Assembly: GCF_024807845.1 (NCBI RefSeq) | Contig: NZ_JANUEQ010000013.1 | Location: 1-64,000 of the forward strand | Reading direction: 5' to 3' | From: Klebsiella sp. BIGb0407 | GTDB lineage: Bacteria > Pseudomonadota > Gammaproteobacteria > Enterobacterales > Enterobacteriaceae | DNA: 64,000 nucleotides | Part shown: positions 50,217-61,811 of the stretch, piece after piece | Layout of the letters: each line of letters begins with the position of its first letter | How positions within the stretch are numbered: the stretch's first letter is position 1 | Notes under the pieces: generated by a model | Databases searched by the model: none | What the model was told of the DNA's origin: nothing | What the model saw: the letters and a program-made list of their open reading frames with translations, nothing else | Made by a program: the position numbers and the translations under genes

Positions 50217-50306
50217 ATGTGGGTTAGCATTCCGATACAATCCGGGCAACCCTACAAAGTGAAGGCCACAAAGCAGCAGGCAAAGACATATTTGATAAAG
50301 AAGTAA
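50217..50306 (+). pseudogene. Short unidentified coding remnant
   Basis: An ATG frame of 29 residues (MWVSIPIQSGQPYKVKATKQ...), open upstream to a stop at 50193. The composition looks protein-like, but there is no ribosome site and no recognised family. Probably a fragment of a gene lost when the colicin/IS patch formed. Confidence 0.25.
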
Positions 50307-50394
50307 AATGCGGCTAAAATTATTTTTGACTTAAAACTCTTATTAATTTAAATTTTTTATTATTCTCAATGAAATACTTAAGGATGAAATCATT

Positions 50395-50678
50395 GTGACG
50401 GCATATAAAAAAATTTTTCCATATGTATAATTTTCTATATTCTTGTTTATTTAATTTCCAGTATTTATATTGGAATGAACTTGACGGAAGGGGCCGTTTT
50501 TATTATTTATTGTTTGGTGAGTAGTGTTTTTTTTCCATTTGTTGTTAACTGGATGGAGCAAGTTTGTCATAAAACAAAAGAATTGACATACTGGAATAAT
50601 GGAGTATTTACTTTGTGTCTTGTTCTTTCAGTTCCTTTAGGTTTTTTTTTATTCTTGAAAAATTTAACAAAGAAATGA
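50395..50678 (+). pseudogene. Colicin E1-type immunity protein gene, apparently frameshifted
   Basis: The longest ATG frame (50475-50678, 67 residues) holds two membrane helices and ends FTLCLVLSVPLGFFLFLKN, resembling the end of the E1 immunity protein (CLVLAIPFGLLG...). That family is about 95-115 residues with three helices. The missing first helix is present upstream in the same frame from 50409 but lacks a start. A GTG at 50395 with AAGGA reads MTAYKK and joins that frame only after a -1 shift in the A7 run at 50407-50413. A restored protein would be about 93 residues. It converges on the colicin gene, the usual arrangement for pore-forming colicins. Confidence 0.7.
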
Positions 50679-51360
50679 TAACTAATCATTTCTTTTATTA
50701 GTAATCATTAAATGCTAAGGATCAAATTGTTCATGTCTTTTAGCATATCATCGCTTATTAGAGCAGATGTAGTCGCCATTATAAAAGAGAAGCCAATTAT
50801 TCCGACTGGGGATACAGCTATACTGCTAAATGCAACTACAGCGATAAAGGCTGCTATTTTCCCTACGGCTATTTTTTCTCCACCAATAATGGCATCCTCC
50901 CACTCACCGGTTCGCAACCCTTTTACTATTCCTGCTAAAAATTGTCCCCATAGTAACGATTCCCCGATGATGCCGAACATCTTTCCGAATTTTTTTAGTT
51001 GAGCTGCCATCATCTGTTTATCAATAGATTCCAGCGCTTTTGCTATTGCGACTCTGTCAGTAATACTAAATTTTTTATTCAAAATATTCTTATACTTGTC
51101 GAATGCTGCAATAGCTTCAGTGGCGCTACGTATTTTTTTACTTTTAGATTCAATGGGTAATGATTTCGCTTTTTCTGAGAAGCGGTCGCCGAATTTATCC
51201 GCCAATGACTTATAAAAATCAGAAGCTATACTGATAGGATTCGTTGGGAACGAACTGAACAGGTCCTGAGCATTTTTTTCCGCCTGAGATTTTCTTTGAG
51301 GATCGTTTTTGCTGAAGTCTAGCTCGGGGTATAGGTCTCCTGGTTTTTTATTTTGCTCTT

Positions 51361-51378
51361 TTGCTATATTGCTATATT
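51361..51378. repeat. 8-bp tandem duplication inactivating the colicin gene
   Basis: TGCTATAT occurs twice in direct tandem (51362-51369, 51370-51377). The TAG that ends the middle frame lies inside it. With one copy the minus strand reads GTT AAT ATA GCA AAA GAG CAA, joining the two frames. Confidence 0.9.
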
Positions 51379-52298
51379 AACTTTTAGAATTTCAGGCTTA
51401 GTATAAGGCCGATCTTTTATTTTAACTGTTGATATTACATTACCATAATTATTCAGTGTTACAGAATAGACAAATCCGTCTACGGTTATATCGATAGAAC
51501 TACTATTAGTGGCCAAATTTTTCCATGATGTTACTGTTGTATCAACTGTACTTTTTATTTGTGGGTTAATTAGATTATCAGTAACCAGTTTTAACATTTT
51601 TTCTGCTTCAGTGACTTTTTTCACGTTATCAGTATGGTTATTAGTTGCTACGTTAAGAGACCTTTCTGCTGCGGCATATTCATCTTTTTTTCCCTTCAAC
51701 TGTTTGTCAAGTTTACTCTGAACATTTGTCCATCCAGAAAAACCTCGGGGTTTACTGTCAGCACGTATCTGAGCTTCCTTTACCTCGCCAGATAAACGAG
51801 TAACAACAGCACGCTTACTTTGAATATCTGCATTCACCTTCGACAGTTCAGACTTCGCTATGGTGAGATTTTGCTTAGCAATCTCAATGGTTCGAGTTTC
51901 ATTACTGAGAGTAGCCAACCGTTTTGTTTCTTCTTGTGCTAATTTTAACTGACGTTCGGTTTCATTCAGCTTGCATTGTTCCTCCTCAAATGATTTTTTT
52001 GCTGCTTCAGCTTCATCACGAACTTGTTTTTCTGCACGTGCTTGTCCCTGCCACCGGGCAAATGCCTCCAAATCTCTATTATTTTGATGAGCAAGGGCAG
52101 TAACATCAGGATGTTTAACTGTAACTATACTTTTCAATTAATTAGTTAAATCATCCCTTTTTGTTTTCTCCCTCTTCATTTGCGCCGCGAACTCTTCTGT
52201 TCTGGCACGTTGAACATTTAGTGAGTTTTCTAATTGTTTAATAGACTTGTTTATGGTTGCACGATAAGCAGCGTAGCTTAGATCTAATTTACCTCCAT

Positions 52299-52388
52299 CT
52301 GAACCAGACACTGCCCCTGAACCAGGCGCTGTCCCTGAACCAGACGCTGTCCCTGAACCAGATGCTCCCCCTGAACTAGTAGAGTTAT
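52299..52388 (-). repeat. 18-bp tandem repeat encoding the colicin Gly/Ser linker
   Basis: Five units of period 18 starting CTGAACCAG or CTGAACTAG at 52299, 52317, 52335, 52353 and 52371. They encode hexapeptides of the form ASGSGT / APGSGA in the disordered translocation domain. Confidence 0.85.
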
Positions 52389-52537
52389 CTCCCCCAAGAC
52401 GATTTCCTGTCGGAGTTTTACAGGTAATAACAATAACTATCTGACCATCATGAGTATAAGGCGTACCATTTTTATAGTATGCAATTGAACTTGTCATATA
52501 TTATTTTCCTTTTCTTGGAATGATTAACTAAATAATA

Positions 52538-52553
52538 CTGTGTATATAAATAT
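52538..52553. promoter_or_regulatory. Degenerate LexA box upstream of the colicin gene
   Basis: CTGTGTATATAAATAT, preceded by TA, has the left CTGT and the AT-rich centre of the SOS box, but its right half ATAT replaces ACAG. It starts 41 bp before the colicin ATG, where LexA sites normally lie. Confidence 0.45.
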
Positions 52554-52922
52554 TTTTTGATGTGTAAAAATTACATTATTTTAATTTCATAGTAAATTTT
52601 TCAATTGTTCTTAATACATGACCCATGTTATTAGGTAATATTTAAAAGCAATGCTAAAGCTGAGGTTTTTTTTCTGATAGTGAAGCGGGTATGTCATATA
52701 TTTACTAGTGAAATTAGTCGATTTTAGGTTTCTAATGGTACATAAAGAATGTTTTAAGTAAATAAGGAATTAGATGCAATAATGAATAATGTAATATATT
52801 CATATTACACTCTAAATAAATGCGCTACCTTTACTGAGTACAATAGTGTTGCAAATTTCTGAACGTGTTTACTTGGCTAATAAAATTTTTTGTAACTCAA
52901 TTATGGATGTTTTTAAAGTTTT
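52554..52922. other. AT-rich stretch without a gene
   Basis: About 370 bp of very AT-rich sequence between the colicin promoter and the IS end. No coding frame, hairpin or recognisable repeat found. Confidence 0.5.
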
Positions 52923-53290
52923 CTATTTGACCTCCTCCCAATATCCGTACCATGCTAAGTCAGAGATCCGGACTTTTTGATGACTTCGGACAAATTCCAC
53001 CGGAGTCAGGTTATTTAACGATGAATGCGGGCGAAAATGATTATATTCCTGCCGCCAGTGTTCAATTTTCTCTAGAGCATCTTCCAAAGACAGGAACCAG
53101 TGCACATTCAGACATTCATCCCTCAAGCTACCATTAAATGACTCGATAAAGGCATTATCCGTAGGCTTTCCAGGGCGGGAGAAGTCCATAGTCACTCCGT
53201 TTTCATTGGCCCAACGGTCTATCGATTTCGAGATAAATTCGCCGCCGTTGTTTGTCTGCAGCTTTTGCGGGAACCGGTAGTGTATTGCAA
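52923..53290 (-). pseudogene. IS3-family transposase OrfB, C-terminal fragment
   Basis: About 115 codons of a DDE integrase-type transposase: PQKLQTNNGGEFISKSID, FSRPGKPTDNAFIESFNGSLRDECLNVHWF and EYNHFRPHSSLNNLTPVEF, ending EEVK. The catalytic second Asp appears as Asn (TNNGGEF for TDNGGEF). The IS end is probably the TGACCTCCTCCC at 52928 onwards. The first third and orfA are missing. The left part of the open frame (53290 to 53408) reads antisense through an unrelated transporter fragment, so the exact junction near 53255-53290 is uncertain. Confidence 0.8.
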
Positions 53291-53401
53291 GGCGCATTAA
53301 CGATGGTTGGTGCAGCGCTAGTGTTATGGTTTTTCGCCAGTGGACATACTGGGACAGCATTAGTGCTCTTATCAGCCTTATTAATATTTTCATTGGGATA
53401 G
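53258..53401 (+). pseudogene. C-terminal remnant of an MFS transporter
   Basis: The plus strand reads AAFAGTGSVLQGALTMVGAALV, then a helix rich in Leu/Ala ending LIFSLG and a stop at 53399. This looks like the last two helices of a drug-type MFS permease (Bcr/CmlA style). The rest of the gene is replaced by the IS fragment on its left. It indicates insertion followed by deletion. Confidence 0.6.
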
Positions 53402-53571
53402 CGCTCATGCAATTCCTGGCATCAAGGGTGCATCAGTAATCATCTTTAGATTGATGACGGAAAGAGGAAGGTATGAATTTAGGTATTACGTATTAATGTC
53501 CGGTGACTCGAAATAACTACCTCAGGTTCACTATATTAATCCTCATGCAGGTATTTTACCTGCAACCCAAA

Positions 53572-53597
53572 CAAAAAAAGGTGCGCCAAAGCGCACC
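53572..53597 (-). terminator. Terminator after malM
   Basis: Minus strand: GGTGCGC, 4-nt loop, GCGCACC, then seven T. It lies 33 bp past the malM stop. Confidence 0.92.
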
Positions 53598-53629
53598 AGT
53601 CATCGAGCCATATTTGGCAGTCCAGGGAA

Positions 53630-54547
53630 TTAACCCTTGCCTTTAACACTACCAATAAAGGTTTCCCGGGCCGTGGTGGAGCCCAGATTTTCTGCTTCAT
53701 TTAACAATTTAAGCGCTTTATCGACGTCGCCTGCTTTCACGGCATCTTTAATCGCTTTGTTAAAGTAGTTTTCGGTTTCACTCAGAACCGGTGCTGCCGG
53801 TTTGGCTGGAGTCGGTGCCTGTGCCGAGTTGGCGGCGGGTTGAGCCGTATTACCGACAACGACAGGCGCTGTGGCGGGTGCTGGCTGTGTCAGACCAATC
53901 ATAATATTGCCCATGGTCTGTTCTGCGACGACTTTAATTTTTAAGTCACCGGTTGGCATATGTTTAGCAACGGGATCGGGAATATTTGGTACTGCGTTGC
54001 CTACACCCATGGCATAAGCCTTGGCTGGAGCCAGTAGGGTGGTGCTTTTTGCTAACTCATCGCGGGTGGTATAGACCAGCAGATAAATTTGTTTCTGACC
54101 CAGAGCCGGAGTCAGTTTCATCACCCCTTGCAGTCGGTCGCTTACCATAATGCCCGCTTTCTCATAGGTGAAATAGCTGGCCGGATAATAGGCCGCCGGG
54201 CGCATCTGTTCATCTAACACCAGCACGCTTGGGGCAAAGAGTTGGTTATCAGACACCAGGCTACTGAGCGTAATTTCCAGTGAACCGCGATCGGCGGGCA
54301 GGGCAAAGGCGGCAACAGCGCCGTCAACGTTCCCCTGCGAGATCTGCGGGCTGTGGGCGGTGAGTTTAACGTCCTGTGTCACAGGCGGGACTAATGGCTG
54401 CCAGGGGAGCTGTTGCAGTGTGGTGGTATTAATGGTTGGTGCAATAGAGACATTTGCCGGGGAGATGGTCGATGCGGCTTGTACCGCTAAAGGAGCACTC
54501 GCTCCCATCGCCAGTACCAGACAAAGAGTCAGAAGATTTTTTTTCAT
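53630..54547 (-). CDS. malM: Maltose operon periplasmic protein MalM
   Basis: 305 residues (E. coli 306). Signal peptide 1-24 ending VQAA. Characteristic text: LQQLPWQPLVPPVTQDVKL, ADRGSLEITLSSLV, LVLDEQMRPAAYYPASYFTYE, and an Ala/Pro-rich linker near 220-255 before a helical C terminus. Role unclear in E. coli; last gene of malK-lamB-malM, as in E. coli. Confidence 0.95.
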   Translation of the reverse strand: MKKNLLTLCLVLAMGASAPLAVQAASTISPANVSIAPTINTTTLQQLPWQPLVPPVTQDVKLTAHSPQISQGNVDGAVAAFALPADRGSLEITLSSLVSDNQLFAPSVLVLDEQMRPAAYYPASYFTYEKAGIMVSDRLQGVMKLTPALGQKQIYLLVYTTRDELAKSTTLLAPAKAYAMGVGNAVPNIPDPVAKHMPTGDLKIKVVAEQTMGNIMIGLTQPAPATAPVVVGNTAQPAANSAQAPTPAKPAAPVLSETENYFNKAIKDAVKAGDVDKALKLLNEAENLGSTTARETFIGSVKGKG

Positions 54548-54634
54548 TATTTTACCCTCATATATAGAGCGTCGGCGCTAACGTTACCCAGGCAAGGTTG
54601 GCAAAGTGAGCAAATCCGTCGTCATCAAAAGAGA

Positions 54635-54658
54635 GCAGCCGTTCTAAAGAACGGCTGC
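54635..54658 (-). terminator. Hairpin between lamB and malM
   Basis: GCAGCCGTTCT / AGAACGGCTGC with a 2-nt loop, then TCTCTTTT on the minus strand, 10 bp after the lamB stop. It would reduce malM relative to lamB. Confidence 0.85.
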
Positions 54659-54668
54659 ATCACTGCTA

Positions 54669-55961
<1,293 letters not shown>

Positions 55962-56026
55962 TCATCTCCTGTTATATTTGCCTGTCGGCATTTGTGCCTA
56001 ACATTGTTCGTAAGCAGGACGTCTGA

Positions 56027-57136
56027 CTAGACGCCCAGCTCCTGGTACAGCCGCTTACAGGCCGAACCATCTTCACGGAACAGATGGCAGCGGTGCGGCG
56101 GCAGCCCGATAGAAAATGTTGCACCTTCCTCTACCAGCACCACGTCATTCTGGCGATAAACCAGGTTCTGACGTATTGCCAGAATTTGAATATGAATTTG
56201 AGTTTCATTACCCAGTTGCTCAACGACTTGAATTACGCCTTCCAGCGTGACTTCAGAGGCATTGCTTGGCAGCAAATGCTCAGGGCGGATACCTAATGAC
56301 ATATTGGCCCCGACCTGAACCTCAGTCCCTTCCACTGGCAGCCAGACCAGCTGGCGGTTAGGCAGCTCAACCTGGACCTGACGTGGTTCAGCTGCGGTCA
56401 CTTTAACCGGTAAGAAATTCATTTTTGGCGAACCGATAAAGCCCGCAACAAAGCGATTGGCAGGGTAGTGATACAGCTCTAACGGCTTACCTACCTGTGC
56501 AATATTGCCGGCATCCAGGACGACAATTTTGTCAGCCAGGGTCATGGCTTCGACCTGATCGTGGGTGACGTAAATCATGGTCCGCTGCAGACGTTTATGA
56601 AGCCGCGAGATCTCAATGCGCATCTGGACTCTTAGCGCGGCATCAAGGTTAGAAAGCGGTTCATCAAGTAAGAACACATCGGGTTCTGCGACCAGGGTAC
56701 GACCAATCGCAACACGCTGGCGCTGACCACCGGATAACGCTTTTGGTCTTCTGTCCAGCAGGTGAGCTAATTGCAGTACCTCAGCAACTTGATTCACTTT
56801 CTGGTTAATTTCGGCTTTCTTCACACCGGCCAGTTTCAGACCGAAAGACATGTTTTCTGCTACAGACAAGTGGGGATAAAGTGCGTATGACTGAAACACC
56901 ATGCCGATACCGCGTTCAGACGGAGGCACTTCATTCATGCGTTTACCACCAATCAACAACTCACCGGAGGTGATGTCCTCAAGACCGGCAATCATGCGCA
57001 ATAGCGTTGATTTTCCGCACCCTGATGGCCCAACAAACACCACAAATTCACCGTCATCGATTTCCAGATTGATATCTTTGGAAATCACAGCCTCGCCAAA
57101 GGCCTTATAAACGCCACTCAGCGTTACATTAGCCAT
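56027..57136 (-). CDS. malK: Maltose ABC transporter ATP-binding protein
   Basis: 369 residues. Walker [10 protein letters not shown] is at about 36-44, signature LSGGQRQR near 134 and Walker [17 protein letters not shown] near 154. A C-terminal regulatory domain (from about 240) is the one that binds MalT and glucose EIIA in E. coli. Start AVSNVTLSG-like text ([13 protein letters not shown]) agrees with E. coli MalK. Divergent from malE across a 725-bp control region. Confidence 0.97.
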   Translation of the reverse strand: MANVTLSGVYKAFGEAVISKDINLEIDDGEFVVFVGPSGCGKSTLLRMIAGLEDITSGELLIGGKRMNEVPPSERGIGMVFQSYALYPHLSVAENMSFGLKLAGVKKAEINQKVNQVAEVLQLAHLLDRRPKALSGGQRQRVAIGRTLVAEPDVFLLDEPLSNLDAALRVQMRIEISRLHKRLQRTMIYVTHDQVEAMTLADKIVVLDAGNIAQVGKPLELYHYPANRFVAGFIGSPKMNFLPVKVTAAEPRQVQVELPNRQLVWLPVEGTEVQVGANMSLGIRPEHLLPSNASEVTLEGVIQVVEQLGNETQIHIQILAIRQNLVYRQNDVVLVEEGATFSIGLPPHRCHLFREDGSACKRLYQELGV

Positions 57137-57861
57137 CTGTTACTCCTTCGCTTTCGCAAACAACTTTCATGTGAACCAGACCTCAGTCAATGGCGGAAGA
57201 AGATTCCGATATGATCCATCGATAACTTCCAGCCGCTGATGACACTCTTGCGGCGCGTCGTACCGCCATGCTTTCGCAAGGTTGCCCCGGACGACGTCGC
57301 GACCTGAGTATAGAGCGACATGCGGGTTAATGCTTCAGCGTCCTGACTGGCTGTAATAATTAACGGAACAACATTTTCTTTGGTGGTGGTGTTTCAATGA
57401 GGGTGATAGTGCGGGATTGACGGCAGGGGGTAATCATCCGAGACGAGGTATTTCATGGGGGGAGGAGATGGGAGGATGAAAGGACAGCCTTTATGGGGGA
57501 GCGTTCAACGGTAAGTGGAAATACGTGATCTGCCACGCAAATTTAGACCTCCATTGTTGTGCCTTACACCACAGAATCGGCCACAGTGTTAACTGGATCA
57601 CAATAACTCTCAGGGGGGCGTAGAGAGGGGGGGGATGATGGGAAGCCCTGTCTGACTCAATATGATGGCGTAATGTTTATGCTGTGTAATAAATTGCACT
57701 ATAGTCAATATGATAAATTCTTGTAGCTCAATCTATTGCAACGCTGCCACGCCCTTACTGAGTGACTCATAGCCGCACCGGTCTGAAAAACAGACAGCAT
57801 ATTAATAGCTAATGATTCACGAAAAGTCGGTACCCACATAATTGGATAAAAGGATTGAATT
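57137..57861. promoter_or_regulatory. malK-malE divergent control region
   Basis: Long bidirectional promoter, larger than the E. coli one. MalT-box-like sequences (core GGGGATGA / GGAGGA) appear as GGGGATGATG at 57631-57640, GGGAGGATGA at 57470-57479, GGGGGAGGAG near 57457-57466, and a reverse copy around 57431-57439. Clusters of MalT boxes flanking CRP sites are the known arrangement. Their exact register is not set here. Confidence 0.65.
57587..57602. promoter_or_regulatory. CRP site in the mal control region
   Basis: TGTTAACTGGATCACA matches TGTGA-N6-TCACA at 9 of 10 core bases and lies between the MalT-box clusters. Confidence 0.7.
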
Positions 57862-59076
57862 ATGACTTGCAGCTTCAAAAAATCCGGCATTGGTAAAACC
57901 GCACGTGTTTTAGCGCTTTCAGCACTCACTTCGCTCGTGCTCTCCTCCTCTGCGTTTGCCAAAATTGAAGAAGGTAAACTGGTTATCTGGATCAATGGCG
58001 ATAAAGGCTATAACGGGCTGGCTGAAGTCGGTAAGAAATTTGAGCAAGATACGGGCATCAAAGTCACTATTGAGCACCCGGATAAACTGGAAGAAAAATA
58101 CCCACAGGTAGCCGCTACGGGTGATGGCCCGGACATTATATTTTGGGCGCATGACCGCTTTGGCGGTTACGCTGAATCAGGCTTACTGGCAGAAATTAAT
58201 CCTTCAAAAGCCTTCCAGGAAAAACTGTTCCCCTTCACTTGGGACGCGGTTCGCTTTAATGGCAAGCTGATCGGTTATCCGATTGCAGTTGAAGCCTTAT
58301 CGCTGATTTATAACAAAGACCTCATCAAAGAAGCGCCAAAAACATGGGAAGAAATTCCGGCACTCGATAAAACTCTGCAGGCTAAGGGTAAGAGCGCCAT
58401 CATGTGGAACTTACAAGAACCCTACTTCACCTGGCCACTTATCGCCGCTGATGGTGGTTATGCCTTTAAATATGAAAACGGCGTTTATGATGTGAAAAAC
58501 GTTGGTGTAAATAATGCTGGCGCGAAAGCGGGTCTGCAATTCCTGGTCGACCTGGTGAAAAACAAACAAATCAGCGCAGATACCGATTATTCCATTGCTG
58601 AAGCGGCCTTTAATAAAGGGGATACCGCGATGACCATTAATGGCCCTTGGGCATGGGGCAACCTGGATAAAAGTAAAATCAATTATGGCGTAACTGTGCT
58701 GCCAACCTTCCATGGCCAGCACTCTAAACCTTTCGTTGGCGTACTGACTGCCGGTATTAATGCTGCCAGCCCGAACAAAGAACTGGCGACCGAGTTCCTG
58801 GAAAACTACCTGTTAACCGATCAAGGCCTGGCGGACGTCAATAAAGACAAACCACTGGGTGCCGTTGCTCTGATTTCCTATCAGGAGCAACTGGCAAAAG
58901 ACCCACGTATTGCGGCTACTATGGAAAACGCCAAATACGGCGAAATCATGCCGAATATCCCACAAATGGCTGCCTTCTGGTATGCCACCCGCAGTGCGGT
59001 GTTAAACGCAATCAGCGGTCGTCAAACGGTTGATGCCGCGCTGGACGATGCTGCTGCGCGTATTATCAAAGAGTAA
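57862..59076 (+). CDS. malE: Maltose/maltodextrin-binding protein
   Basis: 404 residues. Signal peptide about 1-33, ending SSAFA, then mature [20 protein letters not shown] as in enteric MalE. Ligand-contact segments such as [37 protein letters not shown] and [12 protein letters not shown] are conserved. AAGGA sits 9 bases before the ATG. The N terminus is somewhat longer than in E. coli (396). First gene of malEFG. Confidence 0.97.
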   Translation: MTCSFKKSGIGKTARVLALSALTSLVLSSSAFAKIEEGKLVIWINGDKGYNGLAEVGKKFEQDTGIKVTIEHPDKLEEKYPQVAATGDGPDIIFWAHDRFGGYAESGLLAEINPSKAFQEKLFPFTWDAVRFNGKLIGYPIAVEALSLIYNKDLIKEAPKTWEEIPALDKTLQAKGKSAIMWNLQEPYFTWPLIAADGGYAFKYENGVYDVKNVGVNNAGAKAGLQFLVDLVKNKQISADTDYSIAEAAFNKGDTAMTINGPWAWGNLDKSKINYGVTVLPTFHGQHSKPFVGVLTAGINAASPNKELATEFLENYLLTDQGLADVNKDKPLGAVALISYQEQLAKDPRIAATMENAKYGEIMPNIPQMAAFWYATRSAVLNAISGRQTVDAALDDAAARIIKE

Positions 59077-59087
59077 AACTCTGGCCT

Positions 59088-59111
59088 CGGGGTACGGTTT
59101 GCCGTATCCCG
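59088..59111 (+). other. Hairpin between malE and malF
   Basis: CGGGGTACGG / CCGTATCCCG with a 4-nt loop, 11 bp after the malE stop and without a T-run. In E. coli, palindromic elements in this gap protect malE mRNA and explain its excess over malF. A similar role is likely here, though the sequence is not an obvious REP. Confidence 0.65.
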
Positions 59112-59238
59112 ACAGGACTTGCTTAACCCAACGCGACATGTAGCAGTCTGATCAAGGCAAGACGCAGGGATGATATAAGTAAAGAGAGCAGCTAATGCAG
59201 CTGTAATTTCAAGTACAAAGAGTAGCGAAGGGACCATT

Positions 59239-60816
59239 ATGCAGTTATCCCACTCCGAGTTTCAAAGCCGTAAAAAGAAAATAGCCTGGTGGCAGAGTGA
59301 CACGCTTAAATGGCTAGTTATCGGCGCATTAAGCTTATTCACCTGCTATTTGATCATGTTGATGTATGCTCAGGGTGAATACCTTTTTGCTATAGTGACA
59401 CTCATTCTGGTGAGTCTGGGGCTGTATGTTTTTGCTAATCGTCGTGCCTATGCATGGCGTTATGTCTATCCCGGTATAGCAGGGATGGGGCTATTTGTAC
59501 TGTTCCCCTTGATTTGTACTATTGCCATTGCCTTTACCAACTACAGCAGTACCAACCAGTTAACCTTTGAGCGTGCACAGTCCGTGTTAATGGACCGTCA
59601 GTTCCAGACCGGGCAGACTTTCAGCTTTGGTCTTTATCCTGATGTTGACCAATGGCGTTTACAGCTCACATCACCCGATAACAACACCGTCTTTATTTCC
59701 GACCCTTTCAATTTAAATGAAGGGGGCGAACAACAATTAACGCTAGCACCAGCCACTGAAGAACAAACCGGTGAGCGTGCCTCCCTGAGAGTGATTACTC
59801 AGAATCGCCAGGCCCTGAATGGACTGGTCGCCATTCTGCCTAATGGCAGTGAATTACGTATGAGTTCATTGCGCCAGTTTGCTGAAGCCAGCCCGCTGTA
59901 TACCCTGGCTGAAGAGGGTCAGGATTTGGTCAATAATCAGACGCACGTCGTCTATCGACCGAATATGGATAGCGGCTTCTATCAGGCGATAAATGCCCAG
60001 GGACAATGGGAAAATGAGAAGCTCAGCCCGGGGTTTACTATCACCATCGGCTGGAAAAACTTCATGCGGGTACTGCAAGATGAAGGTATTCAGAAACCCT
60101 TTATCTCTATCTTTATCTGGACCGTTGTTTTCTCAGTATTGAGTGTTATTTTCACCGTTGCTGTCGGCATGGTATTAGCCTGCCTGGTGCAGTGGGAGGC
60201 GCTGAAAGGCAAAGCTATCTACCGCGTACTGCTGATCCTGCCTTATGCGGTACCTGCTTTTATTTCCATCTTGATATTCAAAGGCTTGTTTAACCAAAGT
60301 TTTGGTGAGATCAACGTGATGCTCAACCAATTATTTGGTATCAAACCTGAATGGTTCAGCGATCCGCTGACCGCCAAGAGCATGGTGTTAATCGTTAATA
60401 CCTGGCTTGGTTACCCCTATATGATGATCCTGTGCATGGGGTTACTGAAAGCGATTCCCGATGATTTATATGAAGCATCAGCGATGGATGGTGCCGGGCC
60501 ATTCCAGAACTTCACCCGTATTACTTTCCCGTTGCTGATTAAACCGCTAATACCCCTGATGATTGCCAGCTTTGCTTTTAACTTTAATAACTTCGTATTG
60601 ATTCAGTTATTAACCAAAGGTGGCCCGGATATGATAGGCACCAGTACGCCTGCGGGTTATACCGATTTACTGGTCAACTACACCTATCGTGTTGCCTTTG
60701 AAGGCGGCGGTGGACAGGACTTTGGGTTAGCCGCTGCTATTGCAACACTGATTTTCATTCTGGTAGGCGCTCTTGCGTTACTGAATTTGAAAGCCAGTAA
60801 AATGAATTTTGACTAA
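59239..60816 (+). CDS. malF: Maltose ABC transporter permease MalF
   Basis: 525 residues, eight membrane helices, with the large periplasmic P2 domain (about 95-275) that contacts MalE. The EAA loop [23 protein letters not shown] is near 415-437, and [29 protein letters not shown] is near 455-485. Good match with E. coli MalF (514). Confidence 0.96.
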   Translation: MQLSHSEFQSRKKKIAWWQSDTLKWLVIGALSLFTCYLIMLMYAQGEYLFAIVTLILVSLGLYVFANRRAYAWRYVYPGIAGMGLFVLFPLICTIAIAFTNYSSTNQLTFERAQSVLMDRQFQTGQTFSFGLYPDVDQWRLQLTSPDNNTVFISDPFNLNEGGEQQLTLAPATEEQTGERASLRVITQNRQALNGLVAILPNGSELRMSSLRQFAEASPLYTLAEEGQDLVNNQTHVVYRPNMDSGFYQAINAQGQWENEKLSPGFTITIGWKNFMRVLQDEGIQKPFISIFIWTVVFSVLSVIFTVAVGMVLACLVQWEALKGKAIYRVLLILPYAVPAFISILIFKGLFNQSFGEINVMLNQLFGIKPEWFSDPLTAKSMVLIVNTWLGYPYMMILCMGLLKAIPDDLYEASAMDGAGPFQNFTRITFPLLIKPLIPLMIASFAFNFNNFVLIQLLTKGGPDMIGTSTPAGYTDLLVNYTYRVAFEGGGGQDFGLAAAIATLIFILVGALALLNLKASKMNFD

Positions 60817-60829
60817 GGAGGAGATGCAG

Positions 60830-61720
60830 ATGGCCATGGTTCAACCTAAATCTCAGCGCTTGCGTCTATTCGGTACACATCTTTTGATGTGGGTTTTTAT
60901 TGCGATGATTATGTTCCCGCTGCTGATGGTTATTGCCATTTCGCTGCGTCCCGGAAACTTTGCAACCGGAAGTTTGATCCCGGATCAAATTTCCTGGGAA
61001 CACTGGAAACTGGCGCTGGGTTTCAGTGTGACGCATGCTGATGGCACCGTGACTCCTCCGCCATTCCCGGTTCTGCTGTGGCTCTGGAACTCGGTTAAAA
61101 TTGCGGTAATCACGTCGATAGGTATTGTTGCTCTGTCGACCACCTGTGCCTACGCTTTTGCCCGCATGCGTTTCCAGGGAAAAAATACCTTGCTGAAAAG
61201 CATGCTGATTTTCCAGATGTTCCCTGCCGTGCTGTCATTGGTCGCGTTGTATGCCTTGTTTGACCGTATTGGTCAGTACATGCCGTTTATCGGTCTGAAC
61301 ACGCATGGTGGCGTTATCTTTGCATATCTTGGCGGGATTGCTTTGTATGTCTGGACGATTAAAGGCTACTTTGAAACCATCGACAGCTCACTTGAAGAAG
61401 CGGCTGCGTTAGATGGCGCGACGCCATGGCAGGCTTTCCGACTGGTGCTTTTACCTCTATCAGTACCTATTTTAGCGGTCGTCTTTATTCTGTCATTTAT
61501 TGCTGCTATTACTGAAGTCCCAGTCGCATCACTGTTATTACGTGATGTTGAGAGTTACACCCTGGGTGTCGGTATGCAGCAGTATCTTAATCCGCAAAAC
61601 TATTTGTGGGGTGACTTTGCCGCCGCCGCAGTATTGTCCGCCATTCCAATTACCGCAGTCTTCCTGCTGGCACAGCGCTGGTTAGTGGGTGGCTTAACTG
61701 CGGGTGGAGTGAAAGGTTAA
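60830..61720 (+). CDS. malG: Maltose ABC transporter permease MalG
   Basis: 296 residues, six membrane helices; EAA loop [26 protein letters not shown] near 190-215. The ATG at 60830 is chosen because homology starts MAMVQPKSQ and AAGGAGGAGA lies just upstream; an earlier in-frame ATG at 60809 overlaps malF. It lies 13 bp after malF and pairs with it. C-terminal GLTAGGVKG as in E. coli. Confidence 0.96.
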   Translation: MAMVQPKSQRLRLFGTHLLMWVFIAMIMFPLLMVIAISLRPGNFATGSLIPDQISWEHWKLALGFSVTHADGTVTPPPFPVLLWLWNSVKIAVITSIGIVALSTTCAYAFARMRFQGKNTLLKSMLIFQMFPAVLSLVALYALFDRIGQYMPFIGLNTHGGVIFAYLGGIALYVWTIKGYFETIDSSLEEAAALDGATPWQAFRLVLLPLSVPILAVVFILSFIAAITEVPVASLLLRDVESYTLGVGMQQYLNPQNYLWGDFAAAAVLSAIPITAVFLLAQRWLVGGLTAGGVKG

Positions 61721-61786
61721 CGTGTTTTTGTTTCATCATACCACTGCTTAATTTGTATTATTTTCCTTCTGGTACTGTGTCTTTGA

Positions 61787-61811
61787 GGCGGCCTTCGTGG
61801 CCGCCATTTTT
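61787..61811 (+). terminator. Terminator of malEFG
   Basis: GGCGGCC / GGCCGCC perfect stem with 5-nt loop, then ATTTTT, 66 bp after malG. Confidence 0.92.

Larger units (their letters stand above)
50708..52497 (-). pseudogene. Pore-forming colicin (E1-like) pseudogene
   Basis: Three frame segments align as one colicin. The N terminus (YYKNGTPYTHDGQIVIVI plus a Gly/Ser repeat) and the coiled-coil region (NETERQLKLAQEETKRLATLS) resemble colicin E1. The C terminus is a pore domain with FDKYKNILNKKFS and the hydrophobic hairpin IAAFIAVVAFSSIAVSPVGIIGFS. Lesion 1: in-frame TAA at 52138-52140 (codon 120), where E1 reads TQRLKDIV and this reads TN-stop-LKSIV. Lesion 2: an 8-bp tandem duplication at 51361-51378 that shifts the frame and creates a TAG. 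Removing one copy restores the frame, giving 593 codons plus stop. AGGAAAA precedes the ATG. No lysis gene follows. Confidence 0.88.

Noticed and set aside
53203-53412. 69-codon minus-strand frame overlapping the IS fragment
   Set aside because: Different frame from the transposase and antisense to the MFS remnant; no motif.
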